This document shows positions 27,365-38,134 of a stretch of DNA of 38,220 nt, piece by piece. Position numbers and translations under genes: made by a program. A model generated the notes under the pieces. It was not told the DNA's origin and made no database searches. It worked only from the letters and a program-made list of their open reading frames with translations. The stretch is taken from assembly GCF_003201195.1 (NCBI RefSeq), contig NZ_QICQ01000027.1, positions 1-38,220 of the forward strand, written 5' to 3'. Position 1 is the stretch's first letter. Each line of letters opens with the position of its first letter. Origin of the DNA: Nitrosomonas eutropha. Lineage in GTDB: Bacteria > Pseudomonadota > Gammaproteobacteria > Burkholderiales > Nitrosomonadaceae.

Positions 27365-28171
27365 ATGAACAAGACGATCAAATGCGCATTACTTTTCGCT
27401 GCTGGTATAACCTCGCTACCCGCCGTTGCTCATATCAGCTATAGCAGCCGTGATTTTGGAATCTACGATTCGACCACTGGCGGCTCAAACACCATTCTTC
27501 ATCAGTTCGTAACAGGTAACTACGGCTGGATAGATGGAACTGATTCCGACCAGGGGAACAGCCACGGAGTACTGCCTTTCCGGTTTACGCTTACCAGCTC
27601 GGCTAGCGTAAATCTCAGTTTTCGGGAAGATAGCGCGATGACTACCAACTACAAAGGTGAAGAAGCCCTTTCAATGCTGGGATTGACGCCTGGATTCTCG
27701 CTATATCGAGGATTAGCTCACGTTTCACCTCACGAACTTGATCATGACAACACTGACGGTTCTAAACTCCTGCGCCCCGAAGGCAGCGAAGGCTCATTCG
27801 TGGCACTGGCTGACTGGAGCATCACCAACGAAGATGATCCGCAGGCATTGGATCCAAGCTACCTCAGCTATATCGGGCACGCTTATGATGGTGCCATGAA
27901 CTATGGTACTGGACTCATTCCAGGTGGAGATGGTGTGGCTGATAATTTCGTATCAAAAACATTTCAACTTGATCCAGGTGACTACTCTGTCTTCGCAGGA
28001 GGATCAAGTTACTGGGACCAACTGGAGGACAATCCAAACCTTGCAGCTCGCTATGGTTTGAACGCTTCCTTTAGCATAATGCAACAAGTTCCCGAACCAG
28101 GGACATACACTCTACTGCTGATAGGCCTGGGGTTACTGAGCATCGTCAAACGCCGCAGACAAGTGTATTAA
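27365..28171 (+). CDS. PEP-CTERM sorting-domain protein
   Basis: A 268-residue exported protein. A signal peptide (hydrophobic about 7-22, ending AVA) is followed by a region rich in Gly, Ser, Asp and aromatic residues with no named domain. The C-terminus has the tripartite PEP-CTERM signal: VPEPGTY, a hydrophobic helix (LLLIGLGLLSIV) and a basic end (KRRRQVY). Such proteins are processed by an exosortase and linked to extracellular polysaccharide and biofilm or floc formation; the exosortase itself is not in this window. It stands alone, converging on metG. The 16-bp palindrome upstream may regulate it. Confidence 0.88.
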   Translation: MNKTIKCALLFAAGITSLPAVAHISYSSRDFGIYDSTTGGSNTILHQFVTGNYGWIDGTDSDQGNSHGVLPFRFTLTSSASVNLSFREDSAMTTNYKGEEALSMLGLTPGFSLYRGLAHVSPHELDHDNTDGSKLLRPEGSEGSFVALADWSITNEDDPQALDPSYLSYIGHAYDGAMNYGTGLIPGGDGVADNFVSKTFQLDPGDYSVFAGGSSYWDQLEDNPNLAARYGLNASFSIMQQVPEPGTYTLLLIGLGLLSIVKRRRQVY

Positions 28172-28205
28172 CAACAGTACAATCGTTGGTATCTCTCAGA
28201 AACGC

Positions 28206-30311
28206 TTACTTCACCCGCATGCCTGGTTGTGCGCCGCTGTCCGGGGCGAGCAAGAATGGGCCGCCGCTTTCACCGCTTGCAGCCAGCACCATGCCTTCTG
28301 AGAGTCCAAATTTCATTTTGCGCGGAGCAAGGTTAGCGACCATCACAGTCAGCCGTCCTTTGAGTTGTTCCGGGTCATAGGCAGATTTGATGCCTGCGAA
28401 GACGGAACGCTGTTCAGAGCCGATATCCAGTGTCAGTTGCAGCAGTTTGTCGGCACCGGGAACATGTTGTGCGTCAAGAATCCGGGCAATGCGCAGATCG
28501 ATCTTGCTGAAATCCTCGATTGAAATTGTTTCAGCAATGGGAGCAATGACACGTTGTTGTGCTTCAGCATGCCGCGTGAGTGAATGAGTGTCGTTACTGG
28601 TCGTCATGGTTTGTCGGTTGGCCTCTGTCAGTGCAGCAATTTGTTTGGGATCAATACGGGTGATAAGGTGTTGATAAGTATTAATAGTGTGACCTGCCGG
28701 CAGCAGCATAGTGGATAAAGGTTGTCCTGCTTGCTGTCTGGGCCAACCCAGCGCCATCCAATTGAGAAAATGCTCGATGCGTTCAGCGGTATAGGGCAAA
28801 ACCGGTTTCAGATAACAGGAGAGTAGATAAAACATCTGGATCCCCAGGCTGCAGGCGCGGTGTAATTCGCGCTCTCGTGTCTCATCCTTGGCAATTTCCC
28901 AGGGTGCAAGCACGTGGATCAGTTCGTTGACCTCATCCGTTCGCTTCATGATATGGCGTATCGCGGCAGAAAAATCGCGCGCCTCGTAGGCTGCTTCGAT
29001 GACGCCTGGCTGCCAGCTGGAGAAATATTCATCTACCGTTTGTTGCAGCAGTTGATAATCTTCCCCCGCCACCAGCTTGCCATCGAAACATTTGCTGATA
29101 AAACCGGCGCAACGGCTGGCAATGTTGATGTACTTGCCGACCAGATCCGCATTGACACGCGTAACAAAATCTTCCAGGTTAAGATCAATATCTTCCATGC
29201 TGCCGTTGAGCTTGGCGGCATAGTAGTAGCGTAACCATTCCGGATTCAGCCTCTGTTGCAAATAGCTTTCCGCCGTAATAAACGTGCCGCGTGATTTACT
29301 CATTTTCTCGCCATTCACGGTCAGAAAACCATGAGCAAAAATCTGTGTGGGGGTACGATAACCCGCGTTCTCCAGCATTGCCGGCCAGAATAGTGCATGA
29401 AAATAAAGAATATCCTTGCCGATGAAATGATACAACTCCGTGGTGGCACCCTTTTTCCAGTATTGATCAAAATCAATCCCTTGCTCGGTGCAGAGCTTTT
29501 TGAAGCTGCCCATGTAGCCGATCGGTGCATCCAGCCACACATAAAAATACTTGTCTGTTTCACCAGGAATTTCAAAGCCAAAATAAGGTGCATCGCGTGA
29601 AATATCCCAATCGGATAATTTATTCTCACCCTCTTCCCCCAGCCATTCTGCCATTTTGTTGGCTGCCTCTACCTGCAAATGGTTGCCTGAGCGTGTCCAT
29701 TTACGTAAAAAATCACTGCAACGCGGATCAGATAGCTTAAAGAAGAAATGCTCCGATGCTTTTCGGATGGGCGTTGCACCGGAAATAGCGGAATAGGGAT
29801 TTTTCAGCTCTGTTGGTGTATAGGCCGCGCCACAGGCTTCACAGGAATCTCCATATTGATCAACCGCCCCGCATTTCGGGCATTCACCTTTAACAAAGCG
29901 ATCCGGCAGAAACAGGTTTTTGACTGGATCATACAGTTGTTCTATCGAACGGATTGCAATCAGCCCGGCTGCTTTCAGTTTTTGGTAAATATCCTCGGCG
30001 TAGTAGCGCGTTTCATCGGAATGTGTGCTGTAATACTGGTCAAACGCGATATGGAAACCGGTAAAATCACGCAGATGTTCTGTATAGACCCGCGCAATCA
30101 ATGCTTCCGGTGAAATACCCTCCCTTTCAGCACGCAGCATGATGGGCGTGCCATGCGCATCATCCGCACAGACATAATAGACGGTATGCCCCTGCATTTT
30201 TTGGAAACGTACCCAGATATCGGTCTGGATATATTCAACTAGATGCCCCAGATGAATGCTGCCATTAGCATAAGGCAGCGCGGAAGTTACCAGAATATTA
30301 CGTACAGTCAT
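28206..30311 (-). CDS. metG: Methionyl-tRNA synthetase
   Basis: A 701-residue class I enzyme that charges tRNA-Met. The HIGH-type motif is HLGH (20-23) after [10 protein letters not shown] zinc-binding insert has CPKCG...CEACG, and the KMSKS loop is [13 protein letters not shown]-terminal tRNA-binding domain of the EMAP/Trbp111 type ([20 protein letters not shown]) gives the long dimeric form. The ATG at 30311 begins [16 protein letters not shown], as expected. It is transcribed away from apbC, the usual divergent pair in these bacteria. Confidence 0.98.
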   Translation of the reverse strand: MTVRNILVTSALPYANGSIHLGHLVEYIQTDIWVRFQKMQGHTVYYVCADDAHGTPIMLRAEREGISPEALIARVYTEHLRDFTGFHIAFDQYYSTHSDETRYYAEDIYQKLKAAGLIAIRSIEQLYDPVKNLFLPDRFVKGECPKCGAVDQYGDSCEACGAAYTPTELKNPYSAISGATPIRKASEHFFFKLSDPRCSDFLRKWTRSGNHLQVEAANKMAEWLGEEGENKLSDWDISRDAPYFGFEIPGETDKYFYVWLDAPIGYMGSFKKLCTEQGIDFDQYWKKGATTELYHFIGKDILYFHALFWPAMLENAGYRTPTQIFAHGFLTVNGEKMSKSRGTFITAESYLQQRLNPEWLRYYYAAKLNGSMEDIDLNLEDFVTRVNADLVGKYINIASRCAGFISKCFDGKLVAGEDYQLLQQTVDEYFSSWQPGVIEAAYEARDFSAAIRHIMKRTDEVNELIHVLAPWEIAKDETRERELHRACSLGIQMFYLLSCYLKPVLPYTAERIEHFLNWMALGWPRQQAGQPLSTMLLPAGHTINTYQHLITRIDPKQIAALTEANRQTMTTSNDTHSLTRHAEAQQRVIAPIAETISIEDFSKIDLRIARILDAQHVPGADKLLQLTLDIGSEQRSVFAGIKSAYDPEQLKGRLTVMVANLAPRKMKFGLSEGMVLAASGESGGPFLLAPDSGAQPGMRVK

Positions 30312-30416
30312 CGGTTACTCATCAATTCAAAATATATAATAAGAGAAGATTGTAGCAAACCAGCTGGCGCGATATTTGCTAACATCAATACTTTTGTGGC
30401 GGGAGCACGCTCATCA

Positions 30417-31502
30417 ATGATCACACAACAACAAATTGAAACGGTGCTGGGTCAGACTATTGATCCCACGACCGGTAAAAACTACCTTACCAGCAAAACT
30501 GTCAACAACATTCAGATCAATCAGACCAGCGTTGTAATAGATATCGAACTTGGCTACCCAGCTAAAAGCGTGCTGAAAACCGTCCGTCAGCAGATTGAAC
30601 ACGCCTTGCGTACCCTGCCCGGAATCGGATCGGTCACAGTCAATGTCACCAGTAATATCATTGCCCATGGTGCACAGCGCAAACTCAAACTTTTACCCGG
30701 TGTCAAGAATGTGATTGCAATCGCTTCCGGTAAGGGGGGTGTAGGTAAGTCTGCTACTGCAGTCAACCTGGCACTGGCACTGGCAGCTGAAGGGGCAACA
30801 GTAGGTATTCTGGATGCAGATATCTACGGCCCGTCACAACCACAAATGCTTGGCGTCAGCGGACAGCCGAATTCACCGGATGGCAAAACTATCGAGCCGA
30901 TGCGGGCGCACGGTATTCAGATGATGTCGATTGGTCTGCTGATTGATGTGGAAACCCCGATGGTCTGGCGTGGTCCGATGGTAACGCAGGCTTTGCAACA
31001 ATTACTGAATGACACCCTCTGGCAAGACTTGGATTATCTGCTTATTGATCTGCCACCTGGCACGGGTGATATTCAACTGACACTCGCCCAGAAAATTCCG
31101 GTGACCGGCGCGGTCATCGTCACTACGCCACAGGATATTGCCCTGCTGGATGCCCGCAAGGGTCTGAAAATGTTTGAGAAGGTCGGCATTCCTATTTTGG
31201 GAATCGTGGAAAACATGAGCCTGCACACCTGTTCGAACTGCGGACATACCGAGCCGATTTTTGGAACGGGGGGCGGTGAAAAAATGAGCAAGGATTACAA
31301 CGTCGAGCTGCTGGGCGCCCTGCCACTGGATATCCGTATCCGCGAGCATACTGATGCCGGCACACCCAGTGTCGTGGCCGAACCAGACGGGCAAATCGCC
31401 ACCATCTACCGCACGATTGCACGCCGCGTAGCAGCGAAAATCTCCGATATGGCGCGTGATTACACGGATGTATTTACACAAATTATCATGGAAGACGATT
31501 AA
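30417..31502 (+). CDS. apbC: Iron-sulfur cluster carrier protein ApbC (Mrp family)
   Basis: A 361-residue P-loop ATPase that carries Fe-S clusters to apo-proteins. An N-terminal MIP18-like domain spans about 1-90. The deviant Walker A is SGKGGVGKS (104-112), DADIYGPSQPQML follows (133-145), and the C272-x2-C275 pair (TCSNCGH) binds the cluster between two subunits. The ATG at 30417 is chosen since it starts the conserved N-terminal domain; longer in-frame starts would reach into metG. dcd follows 12 bases after the stop. Confidence 0.96.
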   Translation: MITQQQIETVLGQTIDPTTGKNYLTSKTVNNIQINQTSVVIDIELGYPAKSVLKTVRQQIEHALRTLPGIGSVTVNVTSNIIAHGAQRKLKLLPGVKNVIAIASGKGGVGKSATAVNLALALAAEGATVGILDADIYGPSQPQMLGVSGQPNSPDGKTIEPMRAHGIQMMSIGLLIDVETPMVWRGPMVTQALQQLLNDTLWQDLDYLLIDLPPGTGDIQLTLAQKIPVTGAVIVTTPQDIALLDARKGLKMFEKVGIPILGIVENMSLHTCSNCGHTEPIFGTGGGEKMSKDYNVELLGALPLDIRIREHTDAGTPSVVAEPDGQIATIYRTIARRVAAKISDMARDYTDVFTQIIMEDD

Positions 31503-31514
31503 TCAAGGCCGCGC

Positions 31515-32081
31515 ATGTCGATCAAATCAGATAAATGGATCCGCAGGATGGCCGCCGAATACGGCATGATTGAGCCATTCGAGCCTGGTCAGGTTAAACA
31601 GAAAGATGGGCACAGCATCGTCTCCTACGGTACTTCCAGCTATGGTTACGACATCCGCTGTTCGGATGAATTCAAGCTGTTCACCAACCTGAATTCAACC
31701 ATCGTTGACCCGAAACGTTTCGATTCAAACTCGTTTGTTGATTTAAAAAATGATATCTGCATCATCCCGCCCAATTCCTTCGCGCTGGCACGCACAGTTG
31801 AATATTTCCGCATCCCGCGCAATGTGCTGACCATCTGCCTCGGGAAATCCACTTATGCTCGCTGTGGCATCATAGTCAATGTCACACCATTTGAGCCAGA
31901 GTGGGAGGGTTACGTCACACTGGAGTTCTCCAACACGACCCCCCTGCCTGCCAAGATTTATGCCAATGAAGGCGTTGCCCAGGTTATCTTTTTTGAAGCG
32001 GATGAAGTATGTGAAACATCCTACAAGGATCGCAAGGGTAAATACCAGTTTCAACAAGGAGTGACGTTGCCAAAAATATAG
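31515..32081 (+). CDS. dcd: dCTP deaminase
   Basis: A 188-residue enzyme that deaminates dCTP to dUTP, the proteobacterial route to d[22 protein letters not shown] and [19 protein letters not shown] are the active-site strands, the latter with the catalytic glutamate. The sequence ends [15 protein letters not shown], as in standard Dcd. It lies 12 bases after apbC, in the same transcript, and is followed by a hairpin. Confidence 0.98.
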   Translation: MSIKSDKWIRRMAAEYGMIEPFEPGQVKQKDGHSIVSYGTSSYGYDIRCSDEFKLFTNLNSTIVDPKRFDSNSFVDLKNDICIIPPNSFALARTVEYFRIPRNVLTICLGKSTYARCGIIVNVTPFEPEWEGYVTLEFSNTTPLPAKIYANEGVAQVIFFEADEVCETSYKDRKGKYQFQQGVTLPKI

Positions 32082-32086
32082 ATTTG

Positions 32087-32108
32087 AGAAATACCAAAAG
32101 GTATTTCT
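32087..32108. terminator. Hairpin between convergent dcd and the cupin gene
   Basis: AGAAATACC (32087-32095), loop AAAA, GGTATTTCT (32100-32108): a 9-bp perfect stem five bases after the dcd stop codon. The right arm is T-rich (TATTTCTT). The stem is only moderately stable, so it is a candidate terminator between genes that converge here. Confidence 0.45.
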
Positions 32109-32161
32109 TACCAGCTCCTCTTGCCCCACTTCTGATACTTCATAACAAGAAACAGAGCCAA

Positions 32162-32503
32162 CTACCCACTATTCGGTTTTTGGCTGGTATATTCGGCCGG
32201 AGCAAAAAACACCAGCACGCTCAGATCCTCTGTTATGTCATAAAAACAGTGATCAACATTGGCTGCTACAAAAATAATACTTCCCGCTGAAATCTGCCGA
32301 TGGTCGCTACCCACCCGCATACTCGCCTGGCCCTGCGCCACATAATAAACTTCATCCTCGGCATGCGGTTCCTGCAAATCAGACGATCCCGCAAGCAGGG
32401 TGTAAATCCCCATACTTAGTGATGGCGTCCGCAAGAACTCCAGATAGGTATCTCCCGATTCCTTTTGCCGGGTGATTAAATCCAGTAGTTTGTATATATC
32501 CAT
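32162..32503 (-). CDS. Cupin-domain protein
   Basis: A 113-residue small cupin. The first cupin motif is EPHAEDEVYYVAQGQASMRV, where the His and Glu residues would bind a metal. The second motif has GSIIFVAANVDHCFYDITED with a histidine. Function is unknown; small cupins include oxygenases, isomerases and binding proteins. The ATG at 32503 is preferred; an upstream in-frame ATG at 32512 is too close to the AGGAG to use it well. It lies downstream of mtfA on the minus strand with 44 bases between, so co-transcription is likely. Confidence 0.75.
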   Translation of the reverse strand: MDIYKLLDLITRQKESGDTYLEFLRTPSLSMGIYTLLAGSSDLQEPHAEDEVYYVAQGQASMRVGSDHRQISAGSIIFVAANVDHCFYDITEDLSVLVFFAPAEYTSQKPNSG

Positions 32504-32547
32504 ACCTTCCATTCTCCTGATCAAATCAAAAAACAATAATGGCTCAT

Positions 32548-33318
32548 TCAGGCCGGTTCTGTCTGCCGCGCTGCCGGATCCTGACGATAAAACTGGGCCA
32601 GCTGCTGATATACCGCTGGAAAATGGTGCTTCACCTGATGTGGCCTGATAAAAAAAACTTCACTCAATACCGCAAAAAATTCTGCCGGATCCGTTGCTGC
32701 ATAAGGATTGATACCCGTTCCTTCACCCTGCTCCACCTGTCTACAGAAAATCTCATAAGCCTGGCTGAAAACCTCAGCCCAGCTGCGCGGATCCATCCCA
32801 TTATGCAGGGGCGGATAACCGTTGGCAGAACCATTCAGCATATCCAGCTTGTGTGCAAATTCGTGTATCACCACGTTATGCTCATGATGAACATGAGCCA
32901 CATCCTCCCATGACAGAATCACCGGCCCGGTCAGCCAGGATTCACCCGAAGCCACCATCCGCCTGGTATGTACAATCCCTATTTCATCCCGATAGACGCG
33001 ATTGAGAATAAACTTGCCGGGGTAGACGATTACTTCTACCCAGTCATCGTAATATTCCGGGTCCAGCTTCAAAATCAGCAAGCAGGCCTGCGCCGCGATC
33101 ATTACACACATCGCTTCTGTCATGATCAGACCCTGCACTCCATTAATTTTTTTGTCATGCAAAAAAATTGTCGACCATTCCCGCAACCGATGGAGTTCAT
33201 TCCGAGTCAATCCATACAAGAACGGTAATTGATCCACTACCGGTTGCCAGATAGATTCGGGAATAAGTTTACGTTTGAGAATTCGGCGACGCCGCCATTT
33301 TTCCAGAAGCCAGATCAT
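32548..33318 (-). CDS. mtfA: MtfA-type zinc metallopeptidase
   Basis: A 256-residue protein of the MtfA family (formerly DUF980). The zinc-binding HEFAH motif is at 152-156 in VIHEFAHKLDMLNG, and PAEFFAVLSEVFF further on supplies the third, glutamate ligand as in known members. In E. coli, MtfA binds the Mlc repressor and has aminopeptidase activity. Whether an Mlc/PTS target exists in this organism is unknown, so the physiological role is open. The N-terminus is rich in Arg/Lys (KWRRRRILKRKL), typical of the family. It diverges from the P-type ATPase gene. Confidence 0.92.
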   Translation of the reverse strand: MIWLLEKWRRRRILKRKLIPESIWQPVVDQLPFLYGLTRNELHRLREWSTIFLHDKKINGVQGLIMTEAMCVMIAAQACLLILKLDPEYYDDWVEVIVYPGKFILNRVYRDEIGIVHTRRMVASGESWLTGPVILSWEDVAHVHHEHNVVIHEFAHKLDMLNGSANGYPPLHNGMDPRSWAEVFSQAYEIFCRQVEQGEGTGINPYAATDPAEFFAVLSEVFFIRPHQVKHHFPAVYQQLAQFYRQDPAARQTEPA

Positions 33319-33518
33319 TCAATCACCTGGAAGCATCATGTTGCATGAGAAAAAGAGTACCGTTTGTTTGTTCCAAGAGTTGGATTTACGATTTTCATGG
33401 AAAAAAATCTGTTACCCGTCTACAGATTGCAAGGCACAGGAGACATGATGACAACTATAATTTCTAGCATCCCAGTACACTTGCCCATTCTGCTGATCTG
33501 CCCTTTCTCTTCCGTGCC

Positions 33519-36257
33519 ATGACAAATCAACTTGCAGATAAGAATACCGAAGCGCTGCGACAAACGAAGTGGCATACACTGACTCAATCTGAGATTGAGA
33601 AAATTCTGCAAACCGGGCCTAATGGCCTGAAAACTGCTGAAATCCAGGATCGTCTTGCCCGATTCGGATCGAACCGCCTGCCTCCACCCAAACGACGCGG
33701 GCCATTGATTCGTCTGCTGATGCAATTCCACAATATCCTGCTGTATATCATGACTGCTGCAGCGCTCATCACCGCTCTACTGGATCACTGGGTGGATAGC
33801 GGCGTACTGCTGGCTGTAATCATGGTTAATGTCTTTATTGGTTTCATTCAGGAAGGAAAAGCCGAAACGGCGCTTGATTCTATCCGGGCCATGCTGTCGC
33901 CCCGCGCAACCGTCATCAGGGATGATTCCCGCCATGAAATAGACGCTGCTGAACTAGTACCAGGTGATGTGGTATTGCTGGTTTCCGGCGATCGAGTGCC
34001 GGCGGATATTCGCCTGACTTCAATCAGGGAATTACAGATTGATGAAGCTACACTGACTGGGGAATCCATACCAGTAAAGAAACACATTGAAACAAGCCTG
34101 CCCGATACCTCGCTGGGTGATCGCTCCGGCATGATCTATTCCGGCACCCTTGTCGTATTCGGCCAGGCCAGTGGAATTGTCGTCTCTACCGGCAGCACAA
34201 CCGAGCTGGGCAAAATCAACCAGATGCTCACGGATATAAAGAGTCTGTCCACTCCATTATTACGTCAGATTGATAACTTTGGCCGCATACTGGCCATCGC
34301 CATTCTTGCAGCTTCTGTCGCAACTTTCGTACTGGGCACCATTTGGCGCGGCCATGCTCCAGAAGAGATGTTCATGATGGCGATCGCGTTGATCGCTTCG
34401 GCGATACCAGAAGGGTTACCGGCCATCATGACCGTGACACTAGCGCTGGGGGTTCAACGTATGGCACGACGCAACGCCATCATCCGGCAACTGCCCGCTG
34501 TCGAGGCACTGGGATCGGTGACTGTCATCTGCTCTGACAAGACAGGTACGTTGACCCGCAATGAAATGACCGTGCAGCATGTGATCTGCGCCGACCATGT
34601 ATTTAATATCAGCGGCGTTGGCTATACACCAGCAGGTGAATGCAACATTGACGGACATGTCATTGATCCCGCCCATTATCCGGCGCTTACCCTGGCAATA
34701 CGCACGGGCGTGCTGTGCAATGATGCACGATTGCAAAAGGAGCACGGTCAGTGGCATGTGGAAGGAGATCCTACCGAAGGCGCTCTGCTGGTGCTGGGTG
34801 AGAAAACCAGTTTCTCCCGCCACCTTGCCAATACTGCCTGGCCACGCCTGGATGTCATTCCGTTTGAATCACAATATTCCTTCATGGCCACCTATCACCG
34901 CGACAGTGATGATAAGCCCTGGATCTTCGTCAAAGGAGCGCCGGAACGTATTCTGGAGATGTGTACAACCCAGTTGCACCAGAATAATGAACAGCCGCTT
35001 GATGCCGGCTACTGGCAGCGAATGGCAACCACCACGGCGGCTCAAGGATTACGCTTGCTGGCATTGGCTTGCAAACGTACGGCACCACAGGAAAACAATC
35101 TAAAAATGACCGACATGGAAACAGGATTCACGCTACTAGCTCTGATTGGCATCATCGATCCGCCCCGTGAGGAAGTCATCCGGGCAGTAGCGGAATGCCA
35201 TCGCGCCGGAATCCGGGTCAAAATGATTACCGGTGATCATGCGGAAACGGCTTGCGCCATCGGGGCACAACTGGCTATCGGCACCGGCAAACCGGCTCTT
35301 ACCGGGGTAGAAATCGCTGCCATGGACGATAATGCCTTGCGTAATGTAGTCATGAATATCGACATATTCGCCCGCGCCAGCCCGGAACACAAACTGCGCC
35401 TGGTAGAAGCTTTGCAGGCCAGTGGACAGGTAGTGGCCATGACCGGCGACGGTGTGAACGATGCACCGGCGCTTAAACGCGCGGATGTCGGCGTGGCAAT
35501 GGGTATGAAGGGGACTGAAGTTGCCAAGGAAGCATCCGATATCGTGCTGGCAGATGACAACTTTGCCACCATTGTTTCTGCTGTACGTGAAGGTCGGGCT
35601 GTTTACGACAATCTGAAAAAATTCATACTATTCATGTTACCGGTCAGTGGTGGCCTAACGTTGATAATCATTGCCGCCATTTTGTTCGAACTCACACTGC
35701 CACTTACACCAGCACAGGCATTGTGGATCAACATGGTAACAGCCAGCACCCTGGGACTGGCGCTGGCTTTCGAACCGGCAGAACGCAATATCATGAATCG
35801 CCACCCACGCCCACCGGCTGAGGCATTTCTGTCTGGTTTTTTTGTGTGGCGCATTCTAATGGTATCTGTGCTGATGATGATCAGTGCACTTGGCTTGTTT
35901 CTGTGGGAGCTGGGTAATGGCACCCGGATTGAAACAGCGCATACGATCGCTGTTAACACGATCGTAATGGCAGAAATGTTCTATTTGCTTAACAGCCGTC
36001 ATATTTTTGCCCCGATTACGCTTATCAAAGGCCTAACCGGTAATCGTTATATCCTGCTGACCATTGTTGTCTGCACGCTGCTACAGATTGTTTATACCCA
36101 CCTACCCGCCATGCAGGCCATATTCAAATCAACTGATTTGTCAGTGCTGGAATGGTGTAAATCCATTGCCGCTGGATTGATGGTGTTCTACGCGATCGAA
36201 CTGGAAAAATTCATTATCCGGTGCACTCACTTTGTTTCATTGACAGCCAAAGGTTAG
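33519..36257 (+). CDS. P2-type cation-transporting ATPase
   Basis: A 912-residue P-type ATPase. An N-terminal cation-ATPase domain ([13 protein letters not shown]) is followed by the actuator domain with TGES (about 180-183), the transmembrane PEGLP (297-301), the phosphorylation site DKTGTLT (from 340), an ATP-binding domain with KGAPERIL, and the hinge [11 protein letters not shown] (from about 643). About ten membrane helices are expected. The PEGLP motif rather than a CPx motif marks it as a P2 ATPase (calcium, sodium/potassium-like or related) and not a heavy-metal pump. The exact ion cannot be told from sequence. It has no linked partner genes and no strong Shine-Dalgarno. Confidence 0.93.
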   Translation: MTNQLADKNTEALRQTKWHTLTQSEIEKILQTGPNGLKTAEIQDRLARFGSNRLPPPKRRGPLIRLLMQFHNILLYIMTAAALITALLDHWVDSGVLLAVIMVNVFIGFIQEGKAETALDSIRAMLSPRATVIRDDSRHEIDAAELVPGDVVLLVSGDRVPADIRLTSIRELQIDEATLTGESIPVKKHIETSLPDTSLGDRSGMIYSGTLVVFGQASGIVVSTGSTTELGKINQMLTDIKSLSTPLLRQIDNFGRILAIAILAASVATFVLGTIWRGHAPEEMFMMAIALIASAIPEGLPAIMTVTLALGVQRMARRNAIIRQLPAVEALGSVTVICSDKTGTLTRNEMTVQHVICADHVFNISGVGYTPAGECNIDGHVIDPAHYPALTLAIRTGVLCNDARLQKEHGQWHVEGDPTEGALLVLGEKTSFSRHLANTAWPRLDVIPFESQYSFMATYHRDSDDKPWIFVKGAPERILEMCTTQLHQNNEQPLDAGYWQRMATTTAAQGLRLLALACKRTAPQENNLKMTDMETGFTLLALIGIIDPPREEVIRAVAECHRAGIRVKMITGDHAETACAIGAQLAIGTGKPALTGVEIAAMDDNALRNVVMNIDIFARASPEHKLRLVEALQASGQVVAMTGDGVNDAPALKRADVGVAMGMKGTEVAKEASDIVLADDNFATIVSAVREGRAVYDNLKKFILFMLPVSGGLTLIIIAAILFELTLPLTPAQALWINMVTASTLGLALAFEPAERNIMNRHPRPPAEAFLSGFFVWRILMVSVLMMISALGLFLWELGNGTRIETAHTIAVNTIVMAEMFYLLNSRHIFAPITLIKGLTGNRYILLTIVVCTLLQIVYTHLPAMQAIFKSTDLSVLEWCKSIAAGLMVFYAIELEKFIIRCTHFVSLTAKG

Positions 36258-37074
36258 AAACTCACTCATCGCAAGAAGTGAACCCTTAGTAGCGGTTATG
36301 ATGGCGAGCAGAGTACACTAGAAAACAAACAGTGAACGACAGAATTTTTATAGATAAAAGAGTATGCCAAACATTACAATCTGGTAATCATGACAAGAAC
36401 TGTATTCACAATATTCTAAAGAAATAAGTTAAGAATCTGATTATTACGATTGTAGATAAGGAAGCTGCAAAAATTATCAAAAGTAATTTCAGCAAATATC
36501 TTTTTGCCCTTTTTGGCAAAATCAACAGTAGCATTAATATTACTGATCCAACCGCAATTAATGTTAGCACTTCTAAAAATTCCTGAAATAACACTGTTTA
36601 TCCACGTGAAAGAAAGTATCCAAACATACACATCCAGATTCTCGCACAAAAGACAGGCACGATACGCCAGGAAAGCGATCGAGAAGATTGCGGATCCTTG
36701 TCCATTATTAAACCTATTTCAAGCTTTTCAGCACGCTATCAGAACAGATAAATCTTCAAGATTTCCTGGTCTTTCCTTTTCCCACAGTCATAGTAAATTC
36801 GGCAAGGATAAAGCTATCCATACAGGCAGAAACGGGAGAGGCTGGATCACCGCTCGCCATGTTCTATTTGCGGCCAAATGACTAAATCTTCTGATGAAAG
36901 AGAATTATTGATCCTGGGATGATAAGAAATATCATCTTTACGAACACCGGTGGTGTGAAGTAATTCAATGAGCGGGAAAATTATTCCACGGCCAATATTT
37001 CCAGCTCAGACGGTCCCTTCACAATCTTCATTATCCCCAGGCTCACCGTCACCGCACGCATGAACAATCTGCGA
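36258..37074. other. 817-base stretch without a convincing gene
   Basis: It is A/T-rich to about 36600. A minus frame (36406-36594, GTG start) would give a 62-residue, very hydrophobic peptide with two possible membrane helices, but it has no ribosome site. Another minus frame, 36847-37005, is open for 52 residues (GRGIIFPLIELLHTTGVRKD, then DISYHPRINNSLSSEDLVIW) and looks protein-like but has no start codon and begins right after a stop. A third short frame (36981-37061) overlaps it. These look like decayed coding sequence next to the IS-damaged restriction-like gene. No RNA gene or repeat was seen. Confidence 0.4.
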
Positions 37075-38070
37075 TTATGTAGCTACTCCCTCCTCAAGTA
37101 ATAATTCAGCCGGTTTGTCATACACCAAAACGGTTTTCTTGAAGTGCTCAGCATACTGGTAAATATCTGAAAGATCTGTTACGGACACTATCCTTTCCTC
37201 TTTTTCTTCAAATAGCCCCAGCGTCATCCTGGAAGGATTATTGAATCGCAAGCGACAGATTGGCTTGCGATTATTGTCATCAAGCAATATCGCGCAGTAG
37301 CTTTTAGAATCTCGCATAACCACTCGCTTCGGATCGACAGTTTCCCGAAGAATTGCACGGACAATACGATACCCCTCAAATTCTTCTTCAGTTGTAATGA
37401 TCCCATCTGAATCCTGATCAGAGATTATGTTGTCTTTCTTCAACTCTTCTGATGGTTCCATAGCCAGCTTGAGTCTCTCATTGATTTTGTCCGAAATAAG
37501 TTGTTGAAATGCATTCTTGGTTATCAAAGTAAATTGCTCCTTTATTGCAGGAGTTATACGTTTTCCATTAATGACTTCGGAGCATGCCAATCTGACAAAA
37601 TCCTCAGATGGGGCAACCATCCAATCAGCTAGAACATTGTGGATCGCTCTTGTATATTTCAGATCACTTGCCGTATTTAATATCAACTCAACATTGAACG
37701 CAGGCTTGGCAAATTTTTTAAGCTCCTCTACATACTGATCCTTGAAGTCAAGAATATTGAATTCAAGAAATGGCTTTTCATCCATCTTATTTGCTTGTTC
37801 CAGGTCAGTGAAGAAGCGGTACAAAATACCATTTGTAAGCACTCCAAAACGTGCTTCCGTCGCATGAAAATATCTGAATAATTGTGATGCATGACCAATA
37901 TTCAGATCACTCCCGCTTTTCTTACATTCAAAAAGCATAATCGGCTTGCCATCCTTCAGAATGGCATAATCAACTTTTTCTCCTTTTTTCATCCCTACAT
38001 CAGCTACTAATTCTGGTGTTACTTCATTCGGGTCAAATACGTTGTAGCCAAGTATTTGTATGAATGGCAT
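37075..38070 (-). CDS. Restriction endonuclease-like protein (HsdR N-terminal/PD-(D/E)XK type), 5' end disrupted
   Basis: 331 residues from the first available ATG. The PD-(D/E)XK pattern is clear: D34 (KVDYAI), then E48-C-K50 (FECKKSG), with a Q63 downstream (ASQLFRYF), matching the nuclease domain at the start of type I restriction HsdR subunits and small stand-alone relatives. The C-terminal half has a helical region and a strand-rich end. It lacks helicase motifs, so it is not a full HsdR. Codons upstream of the ATG (38071-38130) continue the family sequence (KDTVQTEEATKNALI) but contain no ATG, GTG or TTG before a stop at 38152-38154; the native start has been lost to an IS5-like element. 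Expression and function are doubtful. No methylase partner is visible. Confidence 0.75.
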   Translation of the reverse strand: MPFIQILGYNVFDPNEVTPELVADVGMKKGEKVDYAILKDGKPIMLFECKKSGSDLNIGHASQLFRYFHATEARFGVLTNGILYRFFTDLEQANKMDEKPFLEFNILDFKDQYVEELKKFAKPAFNVELILNTASDLKYTRAIHNVLADWMVAPSEDFVRLACSEVINGKRITPAIKEQFTLITKNAFQQLISDKINERLKLAMEPSEELKKDNIISDQDSDGIITTEEEFEGYRIVRAILRETVDPKRVVMRDSKSYCAILLDDNNRKPICRLRFNNPSRMTLGLFEEKEERIVSVTDLSDIYQYAEHFKKTVLVYDKPAELLLEEGVAT

Positions 38071-38134
38071 GATTAATGCATTCTTTGTTGCTTCTTCAGT
38101 TTGTACCGTATCTTTTATCTTTCTAAGAATCTGT

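Noticed and set aside
36406..36594. 62-residue hydrophobic minus-strand peptide
   Set aside because: GTG start with no ribosome site in A/T-rich DNA, where hydrophobic open frames arise by chance.
36504..36881. 125-residue plus-strand open frame
   Set aside because: TTG start, no ribosome site, no recognisable motif, and overlaps a more protein-like minus frame.
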